52,896 nucleotides of DNA. It comes from Paludibacteraceae bacterium. Lineage in GTDB: Bacteria; Bacteroidota; Bacteroidia; Bacteroidales; Paludibacteraceae. Positions within the stretch are counted from its first letter, which is position 1, and each line of letters begins with the position of its first letter. Under the pieces are notes generated by a model that had not been told where the DNA came from, ran no database searches, and saw nothing but the letters and a program-made list of their open reading frames with translations. The stretch lies in assembly GCA_017471285.1 (NCBI GenBank), contig JAFUUZ010000018.1:1-52896 (forward strand). The letters run 5' to 3'. Below are positions 23,523-32,036 of the stretch, piece by piece. The translations under genes and the position numbers were made by a program.

Positions 23523-26006
23523 TTATTTTATTTTTTTACCTAAGATATCATATATAGACTCATCCTCGCGAATGATATAGAGATGTCCGTTGTAGAATAC
23601 TTTCTGCGCACAACGTTTATCCGTTTCTGCAGTTGTTTCCATATCGGTTGCGATTGGTCGGACGGTAAGATGAAGCACCAGAGTCGAATCGCAGTCGTCA
23701 ACCGTATAATAAGTTGCACTCAGCGTCATTTCGCCCAGATCCATATTACCCAAGCGGTAGCCTTCCCACTCTACGTTGCTGCCTTGGTTCACCGTCATAT
23801 ATTCCTCAATAGTATAGGACGGCAGGACGGTTACAGTGAGGCGGACGATTGAGTCTCCTCCATAAACATTCAGTTCGTTCACACGGATGTCCCCCTCGAA
23901 GGCTTCGGAATAGGTGACACCTTCAAAAGTAACACTTTCTCCATCGCAGATAACCGCTTCGTACGCGCCATAAGCGACAGGGATATCGGATACATAGAGC
24001 ACCAGAACATAGGTTGAATCACAGCCATTAGATGCCGTCAGACTATCGTAGAAGAGATAGGGCTCCGTCGCTCTGGGCAGATCTTTGATCGTCTGTCCGC
24101 GCCACTCCAAGTCCGCCTCATTGACATATTTCTTCTCTTCGAATCGCCATGTAGGCAACACAGTAAGCGTCAAGCGATAGACCGAATCCATGCCATAGAC
24201 AGATTTTAACGAGTCATACAGGACAAATGTACCCTGCTCAGCTGTCGGCAGCGGCTTACCATGCCACGAAGTCTCTTCATTGCGGCAGGCAGTAACAATA
24301 TCGTCATATGCATATGCGATCGGTTTGACAGTCAGCGTCAGGGTATAAACCGAGTCACATCCAGCGAGGGTCTGCAAAGAGAGCGTATCGTGGTGTACAC
24401 CCGGTACAAGTTCCTTGTAGAGTTTCTCATGCCAAGTATAAGTCTCGTCCATGTTCATCTCTGCCGTCTCCGCAACAGCATATGTGGGCAGGACAGTGAG
24501 CGTCAGGGTAATAAGCGAGTCGCCTCCCTGCGTATTCGGGATCGTTGTTTGGTACGTTCCTCCTTCGGTCAGGTTTTGGAATAACTCGTCCGAATAAGGC
24601 GTATTGTCGCATGTCGAAGCGGCATAACTATATTCCGTATCCAATACTGGCGGTACCGGCTCTGCCATAGACAAAGTATATAGGGAATACACGCGCGCTT
24701 GCGAGAAGTTATCGGGCACTACATAAACATGCACTTGATTATGCTCCGCGTCATAGCCGATAAACGATTTGGAGGCTTTGCCATTCGTGGTAGCCGCAAA
24801 CGTATATTCGCTATCGCTGAACTCTGCATCTGTTTGGGCTGCACCGTTCGTGAAGTGAACAGCAGAGCCGTTCATCGTAAACGAGGTGAGGGAGTGGTTA
24901 TAAATAATCTCCGCATCGTCCAGATAAACTACGTCCGGACTATTCTTGGTTGCATTACCGCCCCCTGGTGTAGCATTAGAAGAGAACGTAACTAATATAT
25001 ATGCCGCTGTAGAAGGATCCAAAGAGGTATAGGTAAAGGGCGTTGAAAGACGCTGCCAACCCTTAGAAGAAGTAGCAGAATAATTGATCGCGGCACTTGC
25101 CACCTTGACTTTTCCATAGTCGCCTGTCTCAGGATCCTGGTAACGCGCATTTTGGGTAATCACTGCATTTGCACGGGCTTTATTGGAGTTATCCGTTACA
25201 CTTCCGCCTCCAGGAATATATTTTGCCCAAAATACCAATGAATCCGGTTGCCCCACAAAGGCGGTGTTATAACCGGTATTGGAAGGATCGGAGAAGTTGT
25301 AGTTTCCACTGGCATCTCCCGCAGAGGTAGAGCCTGCATTAATCTGTCCGTTCGTGCAGTTACCGTTACCCTTCGCGCCTAAGGTTATTTTGGTCTGAAT
25401 CTTCACGCTATGGGAGCCTGTGGTTCCGGGACGAACGTCTGTACTTTGCGAGAATTGTGATGTGCCATTCACGAAACCGGCAAAACCACCCGTTGCAGAA
25501 GGGAAGGAATGCCATCCGGATGGCTCATCGTTGCTCCATGATCCCTCAAATCCACCGTTATTTAGGGCATAGTTCTTGTTCGTCACTTTATTGCCCGCAA
25601 AAACCACCGGAATCGGCTCCGGAAGACCGGCTTCGATAGAAAGCGACACGTTGGCATTAGTCCCGCTGATCTGACTTCCGCTCAGCATCGACACCTCCGC
25701 ACGCGTCTGGATAATCTTTATATACAGCGGACGGCTATCCAACGTCAGCGTACCCTCCCCGTCCATAGGGATATTCACCAGCACGATATCGCCTAACGAA
25801 ACTCCGTTGAATCGGAAATCCGGTAACACAAACGTGATGGCGTTTGCTTCCACGCCCGGCAGGATATAAACCTCTTCGTTCGGATAATCATCACCGCCGA
25901 TATTCAGCGTTCCTTTGAACACGCCCGTTGCGTCACTCACCGTCACCGCCAACGCGGTAATAGCTGATACACAGGCAATTATAATTGTAGTAAAAATCTT
26001 TTTCAT
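23523..26006 (-). CDS. Second PCMD-domain surface protein with added beta modules and tail tag
   Basis: 827 residues from the ATG at 26006 (an ATG at 26018 would add four). Signal peptide MKKIFTTIIIACVSAITALA, the same lipocalin-like plus PCMD layout as the 520-residue paralogue to ~440, then four or five modules of ~80-100 residues with CDS.Y.LTLTV endings, like those of the giant protein. The tag (YNGHLYIIREDESIYDILG) ends it. The gene follows the TonB receptor by 18 nt. So one operon holds a short and a long PCMD protein and a module-only protein, as if assembled by module exchange. Confidence 0.87.
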   Translation of the reverse strand: MKKIFTTIIIACVSAITALAVTVSDATGVFKGTLNIGGDDYPNEEVYILPGVEANAITFVLPDFRFNGVSLGDIVLVNIPMDGEGTLTLDSRPLYIKIIQTRAEVSMLSGSQISGTNANVSLSIEAGLPEPIPVVFAGNKVTNKNYALNNGGFEGSWSNDEPSGWHSFPSATGGFAGFVNGTSQFSQSTDVRPGTTGSHSVKIQTKITLGAKGNGNCTNGQINAGSTSAGDASGNYNFSDPSNTGYNTAFVGQPDSLVFWAKYIPGGGSVTDNSNKARANAVITQNARYQDPETGDYGKVKVASAAINYSATSSKGWQRLSTPFTYTSLDPSTAAYILVTFSSNATPGGGNATKNSPDVVYLDDAEIIYNHSLTSFTMNGSAVHFTNGAAQTDAEFSDSEYTFAATTNGKASKSFIGYDAEHNQVHVYVVPDNFSQARVYSLYTLSMAEPVPPVLDTEYSYAASTCDNTPYSDELFQNLTEGGTYQTTIPNTQGGDSLITLTLTVLPTYAVAETAEMNMDETYTWHEKLYKELVPGVHHDTLSLQTLAGCDSVYTLTLTVKPIAYAYDDIVTACRNEETSWHGKPLPTAEQGTFVLYDSLKSVYGMDSVYRLTLTVLPTWRFEEKKYVNEADLEWRGQTIKDLPRATEPYLFYDSLTASNGCDSTYVLVLYVSDIPVAYGAYEAVICDGESVTFEGVTYSEAFEGDIRVNELNVYGGDSIVRLTVTVLPSYTIEEYMTVNQGSNVEWEGYRLGNMDLGEMTLSATYYTVDDCDSTLVLHLTVRPIATDMETTAETDKRCAQKVFYNGHLYIIREDESIYDILGKKIK

Positions 26007-26024
26007 CTCACTAAACATTGAACA

Positions 26025-28769
26025 TTATAATGTGATATTGAGTCGGCAAACGAATGTTCGTGGAGCTGCCAACGCCATCGGACGATAACTATACTCGGTA
26101 TTGAGCAGGTTATTCACCATAAACTGCACCTCCACATGCTCTTTGAAACGAACGGCTGCGCGCAGGTCCATCGTGAAAATACCATTATTATGGTTCATCC
26201 AATAATCATGGAGCGAGAGTCCGTCTTCGTACCCGAAAATAAACATACGCGCGTAGTCCATCAAGTCTTTTTGCTCTTTTACGCGCTCGTCCACCATAAT
26301 GTAATCCACCGCCAGAATCTTACTGCGATACGACATGTTGACACCGAGAGAGAGCCATTTATAGGTATAGTCGATGGTCGTCTTGAAGGAGTGCTTGTTG
26401 CGGTATTTGAGGTACTTGGAGTCATTGGATTTATTCTTCATCTGCAGCGGATCGGAATAGGTTTTCTCCTCCTCGATACGCTTGTCATTGTCCATATCCT
26501 CCGGCTCGGTAAAGGTATAACCGATCGAATAACGCAGATCCATTTCTTTCTGTATATCCACTTTTCCCGCCGTGCTCACCTCGGCACCGTAGATGCGCGC
26601 ATGGTTCACATTCACGAATTGCGCACCGATACCGATACCCGCGTTGCTGAGCGATTTGGTGGTCTTGATATCATTAATCATATTCTGCACCTCGCTGATC
26701 ACATCGTCCATCGAGTTAATCATCGTATAATCCGAGTTGCGGAACAGACCAAACTGGTACTCGATCATATTCTGGTACTCGGTGTAGAACGCTGCTACGT
26801 CCAACGTACCGGATACAGGGCCGAATTTATAAAGTTGCTTATAGCCGATCTCGGCATTGAAACCGGACTCCGGTTTGATATTATGATTCGGATAAACACC
26901 TACTCCACCTATATCCTTGCGGGCAAATTTCTCGGTGATAGAAGGGTTTCTGTATCCTTGTCCGAACGAAGCACGAAGGAAGCCTGCTTTGTAGATCTCC
27001 CAGTTCAGACCGGCACGGAAGACCGGACGAACAGGACAAAGCCATTTGCCGATCTGGATATTTGCTTCCTTGAGGTCATTATCCATGCGGTAGTATTCAA
27101 AACGGACACCGGCAGAGAGCGACAGACGGTTCGCTATACGATGGTCGTATTGGAGGTATGCTGCTAAATTATCCGTCTGGTGCGTGCCGGTGATATTGGC
27201 GGTATTGGTAATATGATTCCAGTTAATACCGGTCGTCAGACGCACGCCGGATTTCCATTGTTTGGCGAACTGGTAATCCACATAGCCGTTGTATGTCAAC
27301 TCAGGACGCGTAGGGGTATGATCGGTCATCAGGTTCATCGCGTACGCCACTGCGTCTTGCAGTTCTGCTACTGTGCCGGTATAGCCCAAGCCGTTTTTCA
27401 CCAAGTCAATACCATTGGTCACTGCCCCCAGCCAGTCCTCGTTTACCACAGGAATAGCTACATCCTGGAAAGTAACCAACAGTGCGTCCGAAATGGCCAT
27501 TCCACCATCCATATAACCTTTCACTTGGTCGTAATATCCTTTGACTTTGTCCAAATCGAACGACTGCACGCCCCATTTGAGGAGTTCTTCGGTCGTGAGA
27601 GTAGCCGAAGGAGTAGTGATATTATCCGCCGTGACATAGAAGCGCGCACGCAATTTATGCGAGATGCCTTTATCTACATCGTCATAATTGAAGAACGGAT
27701 CAATATTGAAATTATGCTCCTTGCGTCCCATGTTGGTCAGCGGAGAAGGATGAATCGGATCCTTGGGGCTGCGCCAAATAAAGAAATCACCGAATTGGTT
27801 CGCTACATAATTGAGGTTGAAGCCCATATTCATGTATTTGCCTTCCGGCATAGGCTTGTGATAGGTCATGTTTCCGCCCAGACGCGCACGGTCATTGAAA
27901 CTCTGCTGGCGGAAACCCTCATCTTTGAACCCGCTGATCGCTGCCGAGAAATCAAAGTCCCCTACTCTGCGCGAATGAGAAGCTTCCGCACCATAATAGA
28001 GAGGAAGGCGTGCACCCGTGTAAGCATAGTTTTTATAATTGTCGTACACTCCGACATAACCGGAAATCTTGGTCTCCGGATCCGTTCCGGGACGCTGGGT
28101 GCGCACATTGATTACGCCGTTGAGCGCGGAAGAACCGTACAGCACCGACGAAGCGCCTTTTACGACCTCCACCTGCGCCACGTTCTCTAACGGCACGTTA
28201 TTCCAGTTGATCTCGCCGGTCTTTGGATTCAGGATCGTCATTCCGTCCATCAGCACCTGGCATCGCGAACCCACGCTATAGGTCCATCCACCGCCGCCAC
28301 GGATAGACGGTTGTTTGTCTATCACCTCCACTCCGGGAAGCGTCTGGAGCGTAGCGGACAGGTCTGTAGGAGCCTGGCTGCGCAGCGCCTGCGGTTTTAC
28401 CACCTCAATAGACACCGTGACATCGGTCATGCGCTGCTCAAAGCGGCCGGCTGTTACGACTACCTCGTCAAGCACCTCATTATCCGCCTGCATCACCATG
28501 TTATATTCCGCCGGAATGGTTTTAAAAACCTTCTCCTCGGTCTGATAGCCGACATAGGAAAACTTGATATGCGCCGGCAATGTAGTAACCTCCAGCGAAT
28601 ACATTCCGTCAAAATCCGTAACGGTTCCGCTGTTGTTATCCGTATTCAGAATCGTCACACCGATTAGCGGCTCACGCGTAAAAGCGTCGGTGATAATACC
28701 CGTTAACGTCTCCGCCCAAAGAACAGGAGAGATAAAAACTAATACCAATAAACTGTAAAAATGTTTCAT
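26025..28769 (-). CDS. TonB-dependent outer-membrane receptor (not SusC type)
   Basis: 914 residues. Signal peptide MKHFYSLLVLVFISPVLWA, a carboxypeptidase-regulatory-like domain (TLTGIITDAFTREPLIGVTI), a DEVVVTAGRFEQR TonB-box-like segment, a plug (SATLQTLPGVEVID.. VEVVKGASSVLYGSSALNGVINVRT) and a 22-strand-type barrel ending in NITL. It resembles BtuB/HmuR-type receptors for cobalamin, heme or metal chelates more than SusC; the ligand cannot be told. It leads the operon with three tagged proteins. No cobalamin riboswitch lies in its short leader. Confidence 0.92.
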   Translation of the reverse strand: MKHFYSLLVLVFISPVLWAETLTGIITDAFTREPLIGVTILNTDNNSGTVTDFDGMYSLEVTTLPAHIKFSYVGYQTEEKVFKTIPAEYNMVMQADNEVLDEVVVTAGRFEQRMTDVTVSIEVVKPQALRSQAPTDLSATLQTLPGVEVIDKQPSIRGGGGWTYSVGSRCQVLMDGMTILNPKTGEINWNNVPLENVAQVEVVKGASSVLYGSSALNGVINVRTQRPGTDPETKISGYVGVYDNYKNYAYTGARLPLYYGAEASHSRRVGDFDFSAAISGFKDEGFRQQSFNDRARLGGNMTYHKPMPEGKYMNMGFNLNYVANQFGDFFIWRSPKDPIHPSPLTNMGRKEHNFNIDPFFNYDDVDKGISHKLRARFYVTADNITTPSATLTTEELLKWGVQSFDLDKVKGYYDQVKGYMDGGMAISDALLVTFQDVAIPVVNEDWLGAVTNGIDLVKNGLGYTGTVAELQDAVAYAMNLMTDHTPTRPELTYNGYVDYQFAKQWKSGVRLTTGINWNHITNTANITGTHQTDNLAAYLQYDHRIANRLSLSAGVRFEYYRMDNDLKEANIQIGKWLCPVRPVFRAGLNWEIYKAGFLRASFGQGYRNPSITEKFARKDIGGVGVYPNHNIKPESGFNAEIGYKQLYKFGPVSGTLDVAAFYTEYQNMIEYQFGLFRNSDYTMINSMDDVISEVQNMINDIKTTKSLSNAGIGIGAQFVNVNHARIYGAEVSTAGKVDIQKEMDLRYSIGYTFTEPEDMDNDKRIEEEKTYSDPLQMKNKSNDSKYLKYRNKHSFKTTIDYTYKWLSLGVNMSYRSKILAVDYIMVDERVKEQKDLMDYARMFIFGYEDGLSLHDYWMNHNNGIFTMDLRAAVRFKEHVEVQFMVNNLLNTEYSYRPMALAAPRTFVCRLNITL

Positions 28770-28795
28770 TTTTGCTTAAAAGTCCAAAAAACGGC

Positions 28796-28804
28796 GCAAA
28801 GATA
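28796..28804 (-). promoter_or_regulatory. -7 element of the TonB-receptor operon
   Basis: TATCTTTGC (complement), 26 nt before the start codon, with an ATTGC-type -33 near 28826-28830. The leader is ~20 nt. Confidence 0.6.
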
Positions 28805-28892
28805 CAATATTTTTTCGAAATACAGGCAATTAGAATTTAAGAAAAAGGTTACTTTTTTTAACTGCAATAATAATCGTATATTGAATATTAAC

Positions 28893-28933
28893 AAAAAAGC
28901 ACCATTGTTTTATGATTTTCTTAACAATAGTGC
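28893..28933 (-). terminator. Terminator of the steroid-reductase-like operon
   Basis: Stem GCACCATTGTT/AACAATAGTGC (one mismatch) with six A at 28893-28898, read as U on the minus strand, downstream of the SDR gene. Confidence 0.8.
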
Positions 28934-28955
28934 CTTTTAGATAATAACAACTCGA

Positions 28956-29813
28956 TTATTTTTGGTATTTCCCTACATATTTGATAGCGAGGAATAGCAG
29001 CCAATCAGGAGTATGTTTCAAGATCGGTGTGGATAGCCAATTGATGAACCCCGGAGTGTCAGCTTTCTTATTTCGGAACATTTTCCGTAATGCCCTTTTG
29101 ACGAGTTTCTCAGGAGGTATGGACACCGTGAGATGCACCGCCAGTTTGCGCAGGTTAGGCGCCAGACCGAAAAGCCCGGTATCCACCGCCCCGGGAGCCA
29201 TCACGGTAATACCGACGTTCTGCGGTTTGAGTTCATACCAGATAGATTTGGAGAAATTATAGATAAACGCTTTGGTCGCATTGTAGGTCTGAATTCCCGG
29301 CATAGCCATCCATGCGGACATAGAACTCATATTGAGAATGTAGCCTTTCATGCGTTTATGGCCGCATATACGCTGTGCGGCTTCCTCTTCTGTCAGTTGC
29401 CGCGCACACATGTCCGCCGCAAAGAGCCGTGTCAACTTGGCTACTGTGACTACATGCAACTGCAGCATCAGGTCGATACGTTTCATCGAAGTCTCACAAT
29501 ACGGATTGAAAAAGAACACACCCGCATTATTGATAAGGATATCTACCACATAGCCGTTCTCGACACACCAGTCATGAAGTTTTTCTGCTGCATCAGCAAG
29601 ACTGAGGTCCGCAAAACGGGCAATGGTTCTGACGCCATAAGTAGCAGCCAAATCGGAAGCCACCTGCTCCAGTTCTTTTTCCTGATTGCTGACCAGCAAC
29701 AGGTCACAATGATAATCCCGCGCCAATGCTGTGGCGTATTGTAATCCTATTCCGGACGAAGCGCCGGTTACCAAAGCTAACATCGAGCCGCCTGCCATTT
29801 GATCATTCACCAT
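28956..29813 (-). CDS. SDR family oxidoreductase (hydroxysteroid dehydrogenase-like)
   Basis: Classical short-chain dehydrogenase, 285 residues from 29813, or 275 from the ATG at 29783 where the family N-terminus (MLALVTGASSGIG) begins. It has the TGASSGIG cofactor loop, NNAG, and a catalytic Ser plus YNATK (YxxxK). The extra ten residues of the longer form are encoded by a heptamer array. It is last of an operon with an OYE-family flavoenzyme and a 5-alpha-reductase-family membrane protein, which suggests it interconverts a 3-oxo and 3-hydroxy group on a steroid or bile acid. Other ketone substrates cannot be excluded. Confidence 0.88.
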   Translation of the reverse strand: MVNDQMAGGSMLALVTGASSGIGLQYATALARDYHCDLLLVSNQEKELEQVASDLAATYGVRTIARFADLSLADAAEKLHDWCVENGYVVDILINNAGVFFFNPYCETSMKRIDLMLQLHVVTVAKLTRLFAADMCARQLTEEEAAQRICGHKRMKGYILNMSSMSAWMAMPGIQTYNATKAFIYNFSKSIWYELKPQNVGITVMAPGAVDTGLFGLAPNLRKLAVHLTVSIPPEKLVKRALRKMFRNKKADTPGFINWLSTPILKHTPDWLLFLAIKYVGKYQK

Positions 29814-29830
29814 TTAGTTATTTCATTTGG
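29796..29830. repeat. Period-7 array between the flavoenzyme and SDR genes
   Basis: CATTTGA, TCATTCA, CCATTTA, GTTATTT, CATTTGG. It contains the SDR start (complement at 29811-29813) and the flavoenzyme stop (complement at 29823-29825). Confidence 0.75.
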
Positions 29831-31100
29831 CCGCAGCAATAGACTCCTGAGCTTTGCGTTCCAAGTGCGCTATCTCTTTCTTAATGCGTGCGGGTATCTG
29901 CTCTCCGTCCCGTTCAACGCACTCGTGGCATTTCATATTCAGCGTGTACATGCGTCCTACGCAGTAGTTCGATCTGCCGCAACCGGCATGATAATGCGTG
30001 TTCTCCTGCACGTGGTGTACGAACTCGGGATCTTTGATAAGCACGTGAGCGATCTGGAAGAGTTCAAATCCTTCGTCCATAATCTGCTGACAGTTATCTC
30101 CGCTCTGCACTCCTCCTACGTAGATCAGAGGTACTTCGGTGATCTCTTTCTGGAAAATCTTGGCTTTGTCCATAAAATAGAGTTCCTTGAAGGGCTGGGT
30201 AGGCATCATTATCGGAGCCACTCCGGGTATGTTGAGCGCCGCCTTGAGCCACCAGAAAGATTTCATGCTCATATAGTGTGCAAGCGTCTTATAGGGCATA
30301 GCGCCACCGAGAATCGTCATAGGCGAACGGCTCACCGTTCCTCCGGAAAGGACAATACCATGCACCTTATGTTTCGCAATTTCCTTGGCGATCTTAATGC
30401 CTTCCTCTATATCCGACCCATGCCAGCAGTCGTCCCACATATTGGTTTTTACCACTACCGCCATGTCGTCTTTGGCATGCTCCATCACTTCGTCCAGCAC
30501 TTCGTTCATGAACCGCACGCGGTTCTCAAAGCTTCCGCCGTATGCGTCATGACGGTGGTTCGTTCGGGGAGAAATGAACTGGGAGATCAGATAGGCATGA
30601 CCGGCATGTATCTCCACGCAGTCAAAGCCGCACTCGCGCGCCCAGTCAACCGCTTCGCCGAATTTCTTCACCAGATGATGAATCTCCTCTATTTTGAGGC
30701 GGCGGTGAATAGTAGGACTATAGAGGTTGAACCATGTATCAGCCGAAACGGGCATACAATGGCAGGTATAGAAATGAGTCATGTTACCGCAGTGACCCAA
30801 CTGGATACTGGCTTTGGCACCCTCAGCATGGATGGCTGCGGTCATTTTTTTCATATCCTCAATAATCTCTGGACGTACATAGAGTTGACCGTCAAAAGAC
30901 ACGCCGCTCAAATCCACAGCTGCGTAAGCCACGGTAGTCATTCCTACTCCGCCTCGGGCGACAGAGACATGATAATCCTGCAACTCCTGCGTTGGCGCAT
31001 TATTGCGCGCCATATTTTCGAATGCTGCACTACGGATGATGCGATTGCGTAATGTGATTGGACCTAATTGATAGGGAGTAAAGAGCTTGTTATTTTTCAT
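29823..31100 (-). CDS. OYE-family NADH:flavin oxidoreductase
   Basis: 425-residue FMN-binding TIM barrel of the Old Yellow Enzyme family: LGPITLRNRIIRSAAFENM, the active-site stretch VEIHAGHAYLISQFISPRTN (His-Ala-Gly-His), and YGGSFENRVRF. The C-terminus has four Cys (CGRSNYC, then CHEC) that may bind a metal or cluster. It lacks the second FAD/NADH domain of the long dienoyl-CoA reductase type. In Bacteroidetes gene clusters that reduce 3-oxo-delta4 steroids, an OYE-family enzyme does 5-beta reduction; this one, beside a 5-alpha-reductase family gene and an SDR, fits that role by context. Confidence 0.88.
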   Translation of the reverse strand: MKNNKLFTPYQLGPITLRNRIIRSAAFENMARNNAPTQELQDYHVSVARGGVGMTTVAYAAVDLSGVSFDGQLYVRPEIIEDMKKMTAAIHAEGAKASIQLGHCGNMTHFYTCHCMPVSADTWFNLYSPTIHRRLKIEEIHHLVKKFGEAVDWARECGFDCVEIHAGHAYLISQFISPRTNHRHDAYGGSFENRVRFMNEVLDEVMEHAKDDMAVVVKTNMWDDCWHGSDIEEGIKIAKEIAKHKVHGIVLSGGTVSRSPMTILGGAMPYKTLAHYMSMKSFWWLKAALNIPGVAPIMMPTQPFKELYFMDKAKIFQKEITEVPLIYVGGVQSGDNCQQIMDEGFELFQIAHVLIKDPEFVHHVQENTHYHAGCGRSNYCVGRMYTLNMKCHECVERDGEQIPARIKKEIAHLERKAQESIAAAK

Positions 31101-31142
31101 TTTCTGTTAGTGAGACTCTCCGGACATTCAAGTTAGCCCGGT

Positions 31143-31946
31143 TTAATAAATAAATGGAATAATACGTTTCAGTTTCTTGCGGTCGAACTCATCAGGAAAT
31201 TCCTCCTCGTATTTCTTATAGATAGCATTGCTTCTCGGCACGAGATTGCAGCAGCTGAACCAGAAGAAAAGGAGTCCGGCAAGCGACCATGTAAGAATAG
31301 CGAAGCCGAGCCACTCTGTGATCTCTCCCAGATAGTTCGCACTTGTGACGTATTTGTACAGACCTTTTTTCGGCAGATAATGGTTCGTATCGCCCGGCTG
31401 ACGCAAATGGCGGATAACATGATCCGAATGCATATTGATGCACCAGCCGACGATGAAGATAATTGTGCCGATGATGAATTGCGGCGTAGTCACCCATGCT
31501 GACGTGTACATTTCCGGATAGTATTGCGGAGCCAGATGGAAAAGCCAGAAGCCCTGGATATAACCGTTGATCAGATTCCACACTACAGAAAGGATCATGA
31601 TAGCAAACGGCATTCTACCCTTTCCTTTCAGCAGGAAGGGGAAGATAAACGACCGCTGGAAATAATGAAACTCAAAGATGAGGAAGAAAATCCAGTACGG
31701 CACATTTTTCGTTATGCCTCCGTAAAGCGGAAAAGACTTGAAATAAAGATAAAGCACCACCAGAAATACCGGCACTTCCATTAAAAACCAGCCCGCCTTG
31801 TTGCTCATCGACGGTCCCCACTTCTCCGAACGCATCTTGCCATATCCCGCATCTACGAAATAAAGCGATACGAATACGACCAACCCCACGATAAACATGA
31901 TATACAGCAGGTCGTAAAAGAAATCCACTGTGTAAATATTTTCCAT
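31143..31946 (-). CDS. Steroid 5-alpha-reductase/DUF1295-family membrane enzyme
   Basis: 267 residues with six or seven membrane segments. The C-terminal half (HSDHVIRHLRQPGDTNHYLPKKGLYKYVTSANYLGEITEWLGFAI and a final KKLKRIIPFIY) is the conserved region of the 3-oxo-5-alpha-steroid 4-dehydrogenase family, which uses NADPH to reduce a steroid or enoyl double bond. The NxxGE-like ANYLGEITEW stretch is the cofactor/substrate signature. It is the first gene of the operon. A role in making 5-alpha (allo) bile acids or hormones is inferred from context; fatty or polyprenol enoyl substrates are the alternative. Confidence 0.87.
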   Translation of the reverse strand: MENIYTVDFFYDLLYIMFIVGLVVFVSLYFVDAGYGKMRSEKWGPSMSNKAGWFLMEVPVFLVVLYLYFKSFPLYGGITKNVPYWIFFLIFEFHYFQRSFIFPFLLKGKGRMPFAIMILSVVWNLINGYIQGFWLFHLAPQYYPEMYTSAWVTTPQFIIGTIIFIVGWCINMHSDHVIRHLRQPGDTNHYLPKKGLYKYVTSANYLGEITEWLGFAILTWSLAGLLFFWFSCCNLVPRSNAIYKKYEEEFPDEFDRKKLKRIIPFIY

Positions 31947-31975
31947 ATTATTGTTTGTTATATTTCACATTTCCG

Positions 31976-31993
31976 TTTTGTGTAAACACAAAA
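31976..31993. promoter_or_regulatory. Perfect palindrome at the start of the steroid-operon transcript (candidate operator)
   Basis: TTTTGTGT-AA-ACACAAAA, an uninterrupted 18-bp inverted repeat overlapping the predicted transcript start (~31991). This is a position where a repressor would block initiation. Confidence 0.6.
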
Positions 31994-31997
31994 TCGC

Positions 31998-32030
31998 GCA
32001 AAGTTACTATTTTTATTTGATTTAGACAAA
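31998..32030 (-). promoter_or_regulatory. Promoter of the 5AR-OYE-SDR operon
   Basis: -7 TAACTTTGC (complement of 31998-32006), 19-nt spacer, -33 TTTGT (complement of 32026-32030). The leader is ~45 nt, longer than most here. Confidence 0.75.
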
Positions 32031-32036
32031 AAAATC

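Noticed and set aside
26136..28190. Long plus-strand open frames opposite the TonB-receptor gene
   Set aside because: They lie wholly antisense to a receptor with clear domains and read as His/Arg/Ile-rich shadow sequence.
28770..28955. Cobalamin or other riboswitch before the TonB receptor
   Set aside because: The predicted transcript start leaves a leader of only ~20 nt and no box-like conserved core is visible.
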